Of a DNA stretch of 64,000 bases, positions 1 to 11,858 are shown piece by piece. Numbering within the stretch: position 1 is the first letter of the stretch; each line of letters starts with the position of its first letter. Origin of the DNA: Chrysoperla carnea (Eukaryota; Arthropoda; Insecta; Neuroptera; Chrysopidae). The notes under the pieces are model-generated. The model was not told the origin of the DNA. It did no database searches and saw only the letters and a list, made by a program, of their open reading frames with translations. Where the stretch lies: the NCBI RefSeq assembly GCF_905475395.1, contig NC_058337.1:28978983-29042982 (forward strand). The letters are read 5' to 3'. The translations under genes were made by a program, and so were the position numbers.

Positions 1-741
1 GCCTTAATGATATTTAGCTGTAATGTCTAATACAACATTTAATGAACTGTCTGGTTGACCGCTTAAGCCATTCATACAAAAAGCTGAACATTTGACAAAA
101 AAAGATGAAATATCTGACATAGAAATTGTTTATTTACGTAATTTAAAATATATTGTTAGTTGGTAATCATGAGTTCAAACTCAATAACAAAGTACACAGA
201 TTAAAAAAAAAAAAATAGAATTTGATTTCGCCGATATAATTTGATTAAATATTAACCAAGTTATCCTAGTTTGAAGTTTTTCTTCTGTTTAGTCTAGTAG
301 AAAAAGCTAACTTCTAAATACTAATAGACATCGAAACAGGATTTTCACTGTGTTTTGAAATTATCAATGTTCATTTTTCACCCTGTGTCAAAATATAGAA
401 ACTTTGATATTGGAAATGTTGTCCTTCAAAATAACTCAAGAATCGATAAAGCAATGAAAATTTTAAAAAGCTTTATGGATAAATTCATACTAGAATTATT
501 AAACTTTCAGACAGGCATAACTTGATGAAATTTGACTTCCCGCATTCGATGGGTGTTTTTTTAAATCTTCAAATGGTCGAATCAAATGGCGTATTATCAG
601 TAAAAAATAATTTTTTAATTATCCAAGAAAATCTATATGTGTTTCACAAAACAGGAATTTTTAAGTTGTCTAGCTTTGCGCACACATTTTTACACCTTCA
701 TTAATTAGGATAAATTATAATTCAAAATGATTTGTTTTCAG
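1..741. other. Probable intron, no exon recognised
   Basis: This AT-rich stretch lies upstream of a clear 3' terminal exon, so it is most likely the last intron of the gene that enters from the left. The short open frame at 522-704 has no recognisable domain and no matching splice sites. I see no repeat or RNA gene here. Confidence 0.5.
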
Positions 742-949
742 GTGTGTTGAAAATTCTTCTGCCACAAACCCACGATTGTATTATGGCGCTGTCGGTGCAC
801 AATTATCAACATTTTTCCTTGGATTATTATTTATGCTCTTATATTACACAAAATTACATCCCTCCAGTAGCACTGTCTCATTGAAACATTGCAGCGATTA
901 CGCAGTAGATGATGACGCGTTAAACAAACCTAGTTTTAGTAAAAATTGA
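742..949 (+). CDS. C-terminal exon of an unidentified membrane protein (partial gene)
   Basis: A good acceptor (TTTGTTTTCAG) ends at 741. The exon begins with the third base of a split codon and runs for 69 codons, including a TGA stop at 947-949. The peptide starts CVENSSATNPRLYYGAVGAQ, then has one hydrophobic helix (LSTFFLGLLFMLLYY), then a short hydrophilic tail of about 35 residues that ends SFSKN. That is the look of the last transmembrane helix and cytosolic tail of a multi-pass transporter or channel. I compared it from memory with OATP, spinster and other major-facilitator C-termini and found no convincing match, so no function is given. The earlier exons lie outside the window or in unrecognised sequence to the left. 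Confidence 0.55.
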
Positions 950-1435
950 CCAAAAAAAATTTATATATTTGAACCAAAGAATATGTAACTTTCTGCCCAT
1001 AAAAAGAAATTGCCTTTTGAATATTTTTATATTTGTATGTTGTAGTAGCGCGTACCTGAATTTAAAAAAAATAATAATACTTGCGAAATTCTTTATTGGA
1101 TCCTGGTGATTGATTATACGATTTGAAAGTCGTGTAATATTTGGAATTTCGCATGAAACATGGTGAAGGGGGTGTGGTAACCTCAAAATCAGCTTTTAAA
1201 AGCTATAAATGCGAAATTAAAAGACTGGTTTCACATTGGAGGCACAGTCACAGAGTTCGACCATGTTTTTGGTGTAATTGTCTAGAAATGTAGACATTGT
1301 CAGTGCATCAATTCGATCATAAAACTTAATCGCCTTTTCCGCGAGTATTCGAGATTAGTTCAGCATTACACATTTTCGTACACTCTGTTAAGCGATTCAA
1401 TAATCAAATAAATTTGATAAAGAGCCTTGCTTCTT

Positions 1436-1557
1436 TTGAAAAATCTATGAGTTTAGAAATAATCGGGAAAAAGTAAGAGCAATAATATGTAGCATGTTGA
1501 AAAATCTATGAGATTTAGAAATAATCGGGAAAAAGCAAAAACAATAATATTGTAGCA
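1436..1557. repeat. Two-copy tandem duplication, period 61 bases
   Basis: The unit beginning TTGAAAAATCTATGAG at 1436 recurs at about 1497 with small differences (one extra base, several substitutions). The block includes the shared core TTTAGAAATAATCGGGAAAA. Confidence 0.85.
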
Positions 1558-2992
1558 TTGGGTTCGTTAGTTGCTTATAAAAAGTACAACACATGCGATT
1601 GTGTTGCAAAAATGGTGTAAGAAAAGGATATATATATATATTTAAAGGATAAGAATTCTGTTATCACTATTTAGGAACTTCTGGCTACAACTACGATACT
1701 ACTTAACTATGTTTGAGGCCACAGCTTTTAACTCCGTGTTATTTTAGCTTCCTTGTTTACTGAGTGTTGCTGTTGCTTACTTAGTGTTATTATCTCTTCT
1801 CTGAATACAGACTATCCAACTCTATTTTCGGTGGAAATTGATTTTAAAAACGTTTTTCGATTTATAAAATATTTCTCTGACCTATTAAGTTTTGAATATT
1901 AATCCATGTCTCGCAAACATAGAGAAGAACAAAATTGAGAATCTTTATTTTGATTTTTAATGATGACCAGAGATTAAATGAACCATTGAAAAGCCTTGTA
2001 TAATGTCGAACTTTTCGAAGTTTAAAGTCAGATTTCTGCCATGTCTATCCACCAAACCCTCCAGGTAATAAATATTCGGTACTTGCTTAGACAATATTGT
2101 CTCTGATGTAGACTGGAAAAAATATAACATGCTTTCAGGCATGAAATCAAAATGCAGAATTCAGACTGGGCCGCTAATGTGAAATCAGCCTTAAAATATT
2201 TAATTTAGCCAATATTTTGTACATACATTTTAAGTGTTTGCACTTTACAAAACCAAAATGTTTCAAATTGAATGGATCATTTGCACCCTATTTTGCATAA
2301 TATTTTTTTACAAGTTGATATAAACACTTAAGTAATAGCGCGGGCTTAATAATTGATGGGAGCATAGCCACAATCACAAAAAAATATGAATTACCATAAT
2401 TAAGTATTTTATCGTAGACGTTTATAAATTTTAATTGTATTTTGTATTTGTTATTATTCGTGATTGAAACCATTAGGATGGCGCAAAATGAACATTATGA
2501 TTTAAAATTTTTTTTTGAGTGAGATAATAACTTACGCTCTTTCTTTAAAATATCCTAGACTTAAAACAATTTATGGGAGTGATTTAATTCGGTAAACAGG
2601 GTGATCAATTAAAATCCCTTTTGCTTGATAAACGTCTTCATGGTATGCGATGCGTCAGTAAGAAAATTTAAAATGATTTTTTCATTTCTCATATTTGCAG
2701 CCAAACGGTTTATGTATTTTCTGCTTTAAGGATATTCTCAAATTAATGATTTGGGTCTATATTCAATTGTTATTTTTTTATTTCAGGTGGTAGTAGGTAA
2801 TAATGAGGGAGTCCATAATCTCTGTCATTAGGGATAACTTCAGGACTGAGCGAACTGAAATCAAAATATTAAAAAAAATCTTAATTTAATAAATCTAGGG
2901 TCATTTCAGAACGGTTGGAAATTTGAGAAGTTGTTGCTGTTCAGGACATGTCAAATTTTTTTTAAATCGCTCAAGTAATACAGTGCATATCC

Positions 2993-3178
2993 TGGTGGAA
3001 AAAATATTTGAAAAAAGAATAAGTCTTAGGAAACTCTGAAAAAGTCTTAGAAACTTTAAAAAAGTATTAAGAACTCTGAATAACTCTGAATTAGACTAGT
3101 CCGAAAACGTTGAGAAATTCAAAGTTCCTAAGACTTTTTCAGAATTTCTTATTCTTTCTTCAAATATTTTTTCCACCA
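2993..3178. mobile_element. Small foldback/MITE, family A copy 1
   Basis: The left end (TGGTGGAAAAAATATTTGAA) is the reverse complement of the right end (TTCAAATATTTTTTCCACCA), and the arms continue inward with repeated AGTCTTAGGAAACTCTGAA-like words. A second member of the same family lies at 51463-51664 in a PPP2R3C intron. There is no coding capacity, so this is a non-autonomous, palindromic element. Confidence 0.8.
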
Positions 3179-4692
3179 AGTTAAACATTCATTTTAAGAA
3201 AAACGCAAAAAGTATTCTTATAAATTTTGAATTTATACATCTCAAGCAATTAGTGTGCTGGTCTTTGGACTATTACAGCAAATTTCCATTTCTACACGAA
3301 TAATAAATTTAAAAAAATCAATTTTTGGATAGTTGAGAACAGCCATCTTAGAACTATCCATGTTCTCTGCGGAACATTCAAATAAAAAAGAAAGTCAAGT
3401 TATAACGTTCGTTTTTCGCCACCATGTAATAAATTGATTATTGATCAATTAAGCTTCTGGTGCAAGTCACCAAATAAAATATATTTTGTTCTTTTATTTT
3501 TGTATTAACATTGTTGTGATAACCGAAATTTATCGGTGTGGTAGCGAAATGATGTAAAGATTATAAATAAAAATTTAAAAAAATGCGCTCAGTATTTCAA
3601 AAAAATAAAAAATAACGTACGTACCTGGACATAAAATATTGTTGCTACATTCCAAAATTGGGAAGATAAATTTTGATGCATAAAATAAAAAGCTCATTTA
3701 TTTTAAATATTTATAATGTGATAAAATTTATTTTTTTAGAAAGTATATTTTTTCGAAATGGTGAGAGTCATTTGTTTAAAAAAATGTGATTCGCTTAGTT
3801 GTTATATTAGATTTCCGTAGGCTTGATTGTACTGTATGGGATTCCCTGTGATTTTATGCGTCCGAAACAGTCTTAGTATCGAAGCTATATTAGAAAGAAT
3901 GGTTATAAGTAGTTCCCGGCAAAATTAAGATATACACTAAAATACGCGCTGCCTGCTACAAATCCGCCAATTTTTGTTCGAAAGGCAGAATGATAAAATG
4001 TCTTACGAAGGGTACAGTTTAGGTAACAAAAACTTATCAATATATCAAAAATTCGAAGAATAATTTAAAAAACTTTCGAACCATCATTCTAATTATTAAT
4101 TCTGAAATTTCTTGGAATCGGCAGACTTTTATATATTCGAGTCAGCTGATACATTACTAACCTGTTTCCACAATTGTTCTCGGGAAGCAGATAAATTTAT
4201 TTACCTAACTTTAAACCTTTTTTATGGTTGGCACCCTATCTTTCGAACAAAATTCGATGAAATGACTTGGTAGTTTTATAGTGTATGTCTAAAATCCGTC
4301 AGGAAACAATCATGACCATTTTTCCCTACACAGCTGAGATACTATCAAGGTTTATGCAGCTTTATACAGATTAATTCTTATACCATACTACTTTTAAGGT
4401 ACATATTATTCGTCGGTGCATAAAGTGCCGTCATTATCAGTGGCAGAAAAAGAAATTTTGCTTTTACGTTTTAATTGAAAGTTGACAGTTACATATAATT
4501 TAAACCTACATGTATTCGCTTGTCAATTTTGAACAACACGAGCGTAAGCATCGTTTCGTCTATTCAGAGAGTGTGCATGAACCCAACGAATTTACTTTAG
4601 CTACAGTGACTGTAGTTAGAACTCTATACTGTTCTAGTTTGAGCTGTTAATGTTAATTACCATGGTATTGGCTTTATTGGAAAGATAATATA

Positions 4693-5142
4693 ATTTATGT
4701 TTAAAGTATTTCGATACCAATATCTCAATGTCATTAAAAACGCACGAGTTAAACCATTCTAAGTATTATTACTATAACATTATATGTGATTCACATATAA
4801 TGTTATACCTAGAATGGTAAAACACATGTGCATTTTTTTGTGATAAAGAGTGAAATGAAAATGATACAAAAAATTTAAAATTTTATTCATCAATCAACCA
4901 ACCTTTTATATGTCTTTTCTGAAAAATTCATATCGATTCTCTGTACGGCTTATGAGAAATTAACTATTGAAGTCGCGTTGACTTTAATAATTAATTTTTC
5001 ATAAACTATACAGAGAATAGATATAATTTTTTTACAAAAGACGGATAAAAAGGTGATTAATTGATAAGTAAAATTAAAAAAATTTTGATATCATGTTTAT
5101 TTTTACACCTATACCTGGTATAGAAATACTTTAAACATGATT
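4693..5142. mobile_element. Nested foldback element, about 450 bases
   Basis: The outer arms pair TTTAAAGTATTTCGATACC (left) with GGTATAGAAATACTTTAAA (right). Inside lie two further hairpins. The first, about 4770-4810, has a near-perfect stem, ATAACATTATATGTGA against TCACATATAATGTTAT. The second, 4862-5098, has arms of roughly 95 bases joined at about 4975. The first hairpin is related to the palindrome at 12285-12408. The layout suggests one MITE inserted into another, or a composite element. Confidence 0.75.
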
Positions 5143-8100
5143 TGGGCATATGTAGGGTTTCTTTATTTACGATATAGTTTCTGTTATGTCTATTGGCATA
5201 AACGTTGCTAAAAAGTATACAAGGCAGCACTGTTTCTAGAAGTAGTCAACTTGATAGTTAACAGACAGCATGTGTTCAGGGTGTTTTAAAATATTTCACC
5301 ATAAATAGATTTACGCATGAATAAACACAGATATGTGAAGTCGCTAGTTGATGGCTACAATCACATACGCTAAATCATTTAGAAATCAGCGAATTAGGTC
5401 TAGGATGTTCTTCTTGAAAATTTCTACTTGAGAGATCACACAGAATATCAAAACTGTGTGATATTATGATATCAAAATTTCGCATTTTTTAAGAATAGCA
5501 TATTTCAGCATTAAAATGTATGAGCAACCTCATACACATCTCACGATGCTATGCTTAAATTCATGGCATATAGCTCCCAGGAAAAAATCTCTGTACATAG
5601 ATCAAATCTAGCCATAGTATATTTTTGTCCTAAGAAATAATCTGTATATAGTATACACAAATCTCACCAAACAGAAAAAGAAATTAAAAATATTATATAC
5701 CCAAAATAAAGTGACTTAGATTTGGCAAAAATAGTGTCAATTAAATACCCTAAAAGGGACTTAAAAAAAATGTGTTGTTTGTTAGAAAAATATGATTCCT
5801 TAATTTTTGTATACTATTTTCCAGACAATAGCTCTGTAAGAGTAATTAAAAGTTAAATTAATCGTTAGAATTTAATTCTTGGCAACTTATTTTCGGAGGC
5901 TAGGGTATAATACAGTACTATACCACGTTCAAAAAATAAGTGAGATCCTGAGTAAAATGATTTTATTATCAATACAAAAACATTCGAATAGGCTATTAAA
6001 GTGTTATTAAAGAAACATTATATTCTTTAATACACCTTTTTTATAATCACAGAAAAAGAGTTTAATAAAAAATGATATATTATCTCTTAGCATTTAAGTG
6101 ACCTATTGCAATCTTTTTTTTTATTGAAAATAAAATCATTTAGCCCACATCTCCGTCCTTAATAAACGTACTATAAATAAATATAACTGGAATTGAAACA
6201 ATTTTAATATAACGATCAATGCACATTGAATTTTAAGGTATTTCTAACGACATGAGAGTGAAAGTAAGTTTAGAAGCACCGATTGCTCTGTCAGCTGCTA
6301 TAAATTTTCAAAGTCATCGATATTTAACAATTAAAGGATAGGAATTCAAAACATTTTTGAACATTTTTTAATTCGCATTTTTGCTACAGAAAGTAACTAT
6401 GCAAATAAAACTAGATTATATGTAAATAAACTTATTAAGGATGCTTTGAGCCTAAATAGGATGTAATTGACCGTTTAATTTACGAAAAAACAATAAACAA
6501 AGTTTACTTTTTTACGAATATTTAATCCAGAAGTGAATTGTATAAGCGGCTACGTTGTTCAATTTATTTCTCTGCTGCTTGATATTCTGTGTGCACAGAT
6601 GAGCAATATATGGGAGTAACTGTGTTGGATCACTGACATATTTACTGCAATATTACAACTAATTTTTAGAGAACTTTTTTTTTTCTAAGATATCGCGTTC
6701 TACCTCATTCCGATAGAAATGCCTTAAGGAAAACATAATTTTACCATCTACGGAACTATTTTAACATACAGCCATTTATGTGCTGTTTTTGGCCAATATT
6801 ATTTTGTTATTGTATGCTTAATTTTAAAAAAATTAACAAGAATTTTATGTATATTTAATATGTATATTATTTATTTTTAATAAATTATAATTCAAAATTT
6901 TAACATTTTTAATAACTTTTTTAAATGTTTATTCACAATGTTTCTCTGTTGTAAAAAATTGTTCGTCTCCACTTTCAGATTCTATTGGATAATTTTTCCA
7001 ATTTACATTGCAAAAAATATCATTTTTGGAATTGTATTGATGAATGGTTATGTAGGAAGGATATTTGTGGATCTAAAGACGCGCTTACGAGGAAGAAGTA
7101 AAACTATTTAAAATTGAGGGCAAAAGTAAATTATTCCTCATCATATAAATCCTTTGCAAGGCAAATATTATTGTGCACAAATGATAATACTTGCAAAGTA
7201 AGGCAAGCTTAATGAAACCATACTCGTAAAAATAGATTCTCAGTCAACATTTCAAAACTACTAATTATAAGTTCCAAAAGAGTATGAAGTAAACATATTT
7301 AATATAAAATTGGGACTAAAACATATTTTCTAAAATAACGGAATGTTCTTTTTCAAGCAAATATCATGCAGGATAAATACAATTTAAGTACTCTCTTCCA
7401 TTTGTCAAATTTCCCAATCTATTATCTAATTACCGACCGATACATCCATATATGTAATAAACATACTATATAGCGTGTGTCCCATTTACTCCATGGAAAG
7501 GAAAGAAAGAAATCAAAGAGAGGCGAAAATAGTTTCTTTCGTGTGAGCGCATCGATATGCTCTGTAATGCTATTTTTATGATTTATTTAACATACTTAAA
7601 ACATTTGTTAAAAAAAATACGAGGTGTTAGATTTTCGTTGATTGTGTTTATATACCATTGTCATGCAGGATGTATATGATGCGCGAACGTAGGCGAAGAA
7701 TAAACTGTGCGAGAGAAAAACGATTGTCTGCACTCTAATGATTTCGCCGGACCTCCTTCTCTTTTGGCTGTATAGTACATTTATTATATTTATGGAAACA
7801 TCAATCACTGAAGTTGGTACTTATTTCGTATTCGTAAAAAAACACTGAAGAAGGCCTACAGTTGCCTACTTTCATATCGGCCAACTTTGCTCCCGTGGGT
7901 AAAAGAAAACTTGCATATTATTCTATTTTACTTATTATTAGCAATATTTTTTCAATGAAATAACAACTTTGTTGATTGTATTGTATTTTTCAAAGAAATA
8001 CAATGCAATCAACTTCGCGAAAATTTTTACCAGATAGTATTTCCATTACTAACACTACGCCACTTATTATTCTGATAATTAAACAAAAAAAGAACATTCT

Positions 8101-8173
8101 TTTTTCAAATCATGTTTGTGTGACTGTAATTTTAACAAGATCTAGTTTTATAATTAAAGAAATCCGAAATTCG

Positions 8174-8390
8174 GTCTTCTTAAAATAACGCTCGAAAACT
8201 TTTCCAGCTCCCATATCATAATTACTTATATAGAAATTTATTTCATGTAACAGCTTCCGCTAAATTATTTTATAGGTAAGAGTTTTCTTAAAATAACCCT
8301 CGCAAACTTTTCCAGCTCCCGTATCATAATTAATTATATAGAAATTTATTTATTTTAACATCTTCCGCTAAACTATTTTATAGTGAAGAG
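8174..8390. repeat. Two-copy tandem duplication, period 108 bases
   Basis: The unit starting GTCTTCTTAAAATAACGCTCG at 8174 is repeated from 8282 with a handful of substitutions. Both copies carry CTTTTCCAGCTCCC and AACTATTTTATAG-like ends. No coding potential. Confidence 0.85.
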
Positions 8391-9537
8391 ACAGTAATTT
8401 TGCAAAGAACGACTAATCTGTCACTTGATGCTCATGTTCATTAATAAAAGTTCCAAAATCAATTTTAAACATAGATGCCGTAGACGACTTTATTTAATAG
8501 ATGAAAGCTGCTTTGTTATATCGAATTCAAGATAAATGCTAATTTTAGAAATAGGTGATAAGTAGTAGGTATCTATGAAATATACAATTAAAATATTCAA
8601 TTTTAATCTCCAAAAAAAATTATCACATTTTAATCAATTCCAAAACAGCTCAATTATTAACTAATTACATAAAACGTAAGTGATACGATGAGTCTCATAT
8701 ACGGTGTAATAAGATTTAAGTTTTCCCTTGTATTCTCACTCGTATACATTATTGCCAATCTTTTCTTTGAGGCTACTAAAAATTTTCTGTGAAAACGAAG
8801 ACGTGGCCACACGAGTCACCATTAAATCATACCTACTACTGCAATTATTGGTATAATTAATTAAAATTAACGTAAGCATACCTCGTTTTTACTTTTTAAA
8901 TCACTTTAATATTCGCATGCAGAGATTACGAGACACCATAAACAATGACTCTATCTTAAAGATAATCAAAGGAAGCTCTTTTATAATTGATAATTTGTGA
9001 ATTTGAAATTTAAGTAGTAAAATGGATGTTGTTTTAAAGGATGATTTATATGACTCATCACATTATTATGAATTAATGCATACAATTAATACAATTATGG
9101 TGATTTACGGTACAAGTGAAATAACAACATTATTAACGCATGCATGTGAAATTTACATTGCGAGTGCGTAGCACGAGTTGGACAATCGCAGAAGTACGTT
9201 AATAAGGCGTTATCATACGTATATCGTACAAAACTTTATCTACGCCTCTAAAATGTGAAAATAAATGATATTATTTAATATTTGTCATGACTTATTGAGA
9301 AAAATAGAAAATTAAAAAATTTACTATAATAACTTGTTATTAGTTTAGATTTTGACAGTAATTTGGATTGTGGTAATGAATTCATTAAATAGGTCCTATC
9401 TCACGGGCGTAAATAAAATATTATAAACTTTTCGTGTATATAAATAATTAAGAACTTGCACCCGCATTTAAACTCTAGATTTTCTATCAAATTATGCTAC
9501 ACAAGACTGCTTTTATAATCCATTTGCAGGTTTGCAT

Positions 9538-9765
9538 AATTTGTAATACATATGAGACCTTATGAAGAGGCATACAATACAAAAAAAATTTTAAATAGAT
9601 CATAACAAAAGTTAATATTTTTAGCCAAAAACAAGTAGCTTTTTGTAATAATTTGTAATACAAATGAGACCTTATGAAGAGACATACAATACAAAAAAAA
9701 TTTTAAATAGATCATAACAAAAGTTTATATTTTTAGCCAAAAACAAATAGCTTTTTGCAACTTAA
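9538..9765. repeat. Two-copy tandem duplication, period 112 bases
   Basis: AATTTGTAATACATATGAGA at 9538 recurs at 9650. The copies are nearly identical through the shared words ACCTTATGAAGAG, ATAGATCATAACAAAAGTT and TTTTAGCCAAAAACAA, so the duplication is recent. No coding potential. Confidence 0.9.
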
Positions 9766-10624
9766 AATACAAATGACTGAAATGATTAAAATACCGTTTT
9801 CGGCTTAAAATACATATTTTGGGCTCCTTTATGAAAATGAAAGTCGTTAATTTAATCTTCTCTTCACTTCTTTTTAAGAGGTGGTATTTCAATAAAATCA
9901 AGGTATATACGCCCTAAATATTGAATATAATATAAGGCTAACATATTAATTTATGGCTACTTGGCGACGATATTTTTAAGATAAAAATATAATAATTTTG
10001 ATCACTTTGACAAATTCAAAGTATTATTTCTCAGTAGAAAACAATATTACACAATTACACAAAAGTTTACAATATTTAAATAAAATAAATAAAAAATAAC
10101 GAAAGTTTTTAAAATAAATACTAAATCAGATTATAAATGAAAAATATGGCTTTTAGTTTAAAATTTACGAATTTTCAAAATTCTTAATTAAAATTTTTGC
10201 AAGTTCCTTATTTCTTTCCTATAAAAAGATTAAATTTTAAGAGTCATGGAATTACTTCCATCATACGAATTGTATAAATTAGCAAAATAAAAGATTACTA
10301 GAACAACAGTATTAAAACAGTATCTAGTCACACGTTAGCGTTATAATGGGTCTTTTTTAACAGTAATCCAGCACACTAGCACTGGACTGAATAAGCCATG
10401 TAACTGCCATAGTAAACTGTGGTCAGTAAACTTTATTGAATTTCAGAACACACACCATAATTGATTACGTTTTCTCAAATTAATGAATTTTGTTTAATTT
10501 ATTAAGAAAAATAACATTGATATTGAAATTTTTAATGTTTCTTGCTATGATAATAAGTTTAGTTTCCCATTTTTATCCCATATTCATTTGTCCAAATATA
10601 CAGAGTCCCGTAACTCGATAGTTT

Positions 10625-11078
10625 TAGTTTAAGAGCGTATTCTTTGGACAATTTTTTAAGGCAAAAGTGCCTTATATACCTTTTGTCCAAAACCCAATAG
10701 TTAAGAAGTTATGTGTACTATTAAATTTAACCAAAAAAGTAAAGACATTGTTGAGTAAAGTAGTTTATTGTTTTATTAATTAAGAATTTTTGTATTGCTA
10801 ACACCAATGTAATTAAAGTTTTGGCTCAAAATGTCTCCCCTTTGTCCAATCTCTCAACATATTCATTATTGCTCTTTTAATAATTGAAGGTAGCGGGGGG
10901 ACATTTTGAATTGAAATTTTAATTATATTTGTGTTAGCAATACGAAAATTTTAATTAGAAAACATTCAACTACTTTACTCAACAATGTCTTTATTGGTTA
11001 AATTTAATAGTTTTGGACAAAAGTATATAAGGCACTTTCAACTTAAAATTGTTCAAAGAATAAGCTCTTTAAAGGCAA
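10625..11078. mobile_element. Large foldback element, arms about 200 bases
   Basis: The left arm runs TTAAGAGCGTATTCTTTG, AAGTGCCTTATATACC, GACATTGTTGAGTAAAGTAG and on toward TGCTAACACCAATG. The right arm is its reverse complement and returns through GTGTTAGCAATACG, CTACTTTACTCAACAATGTC, GTATATAAGGCACTTTCA and CAAAGAATAAGCTCTTTAA. The spacer near 10850-10890 is about 50 bases. Transcribed, it would fold into a long duplex. No open frame, so it is non-autonomous. Confidence 0.85.
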
Positions 11079-11858
11079 TCTAGAAATTTGAAAAAATCCA
11101 CTTCTTAAGTTTAAACGCTTAAGAATGTGCCCTTAAACAAATTTTTCAAAATTCTAATTTACGAAGATACAGTGGATTTTGTGACGCGGCATCTAAGCCG
11201 GCCGAACAGAGCGCATCACACAATACGCGACAGATGTTGCCCGATGACTTGAGGATTCGTATTATCAGAGTTAATCTGCTGGACTTGTCTCTCAAACTTG
11301 AAACACGTTTTTAACGAAACTACTTTTTTCGAAGTGGTTGACATGATATCTCAAGTTCTACCCGACCTATTCCTTTGAAATTTGGTGGAAAATCTTCCTT
11401 ATAAATCTCTCTATTGGCTTCTTTATAAATCTCTCTATTATCCTATTTTGTGAATTTTTTCTGGCTAAGGTCATAGCGACATCATATGAGGAAATGATTG
11501 ACAATTCTACTTCTATAATATAATTTGTTGTTATAAAAGTACTCTCGACTCTCATAAGTAGTTTGTTTCTGTAACTGAACAATATTTTCAATAATAGTGT
11601 GAAATTTCTGTATCACAGACTTTAAACATCTATCATTACAAACGCTTCTACTCAAGCCTCAGATTATTCTTAAATCTTTCTTTATGATTAAAAAAAAATC
11701 AATTCTTGATCTCATGGTAGGTGATTCGAATAATATGATTATCATCAATTCGAATTTAAATATTAAATGTAAATAAAAATTGATTATAATGCTATTGTGT
11801 AAGTAGATACGACACTTAATAAAATCATAAAACTATCTAAATAAAAAAAATAACAAGT

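Larger units (their letters stand above)
950..11858. other. Intergenic region, repeat-rich, no supported gene
   Basis: Almost 11 kb between the membrane-protein exon and the 3' end of TRAPPC12. The open frames here are short, of low-complexity composition and without splice-site support. What it does hold is repeats: tandem duplications near 1436, 8174 and 9538, a small foldback at 2993-3178, a nested foldback at 4693-5142 and a large foldback at 10625-11078, each listed separately. A dinucleotide run (TA) lies at about 1629-1640. Distal regulatory elements could be present but nothing in the bases identifies one. Confidence 0.6.

Noticed and set aside
7608-8188. Open frames in the gene desert (minus 7608-7808, plus 7976-8188)
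   Set aside because: Low-complexity peptides without domains. The second runs into a tandem duplication.
11367-11591. Open frame just downstream of the large foldback, near TRAPPC12
   Set aside because: It contains a short internal repeat (KPIERFI/RFIRKI) and no known domain or splice support.
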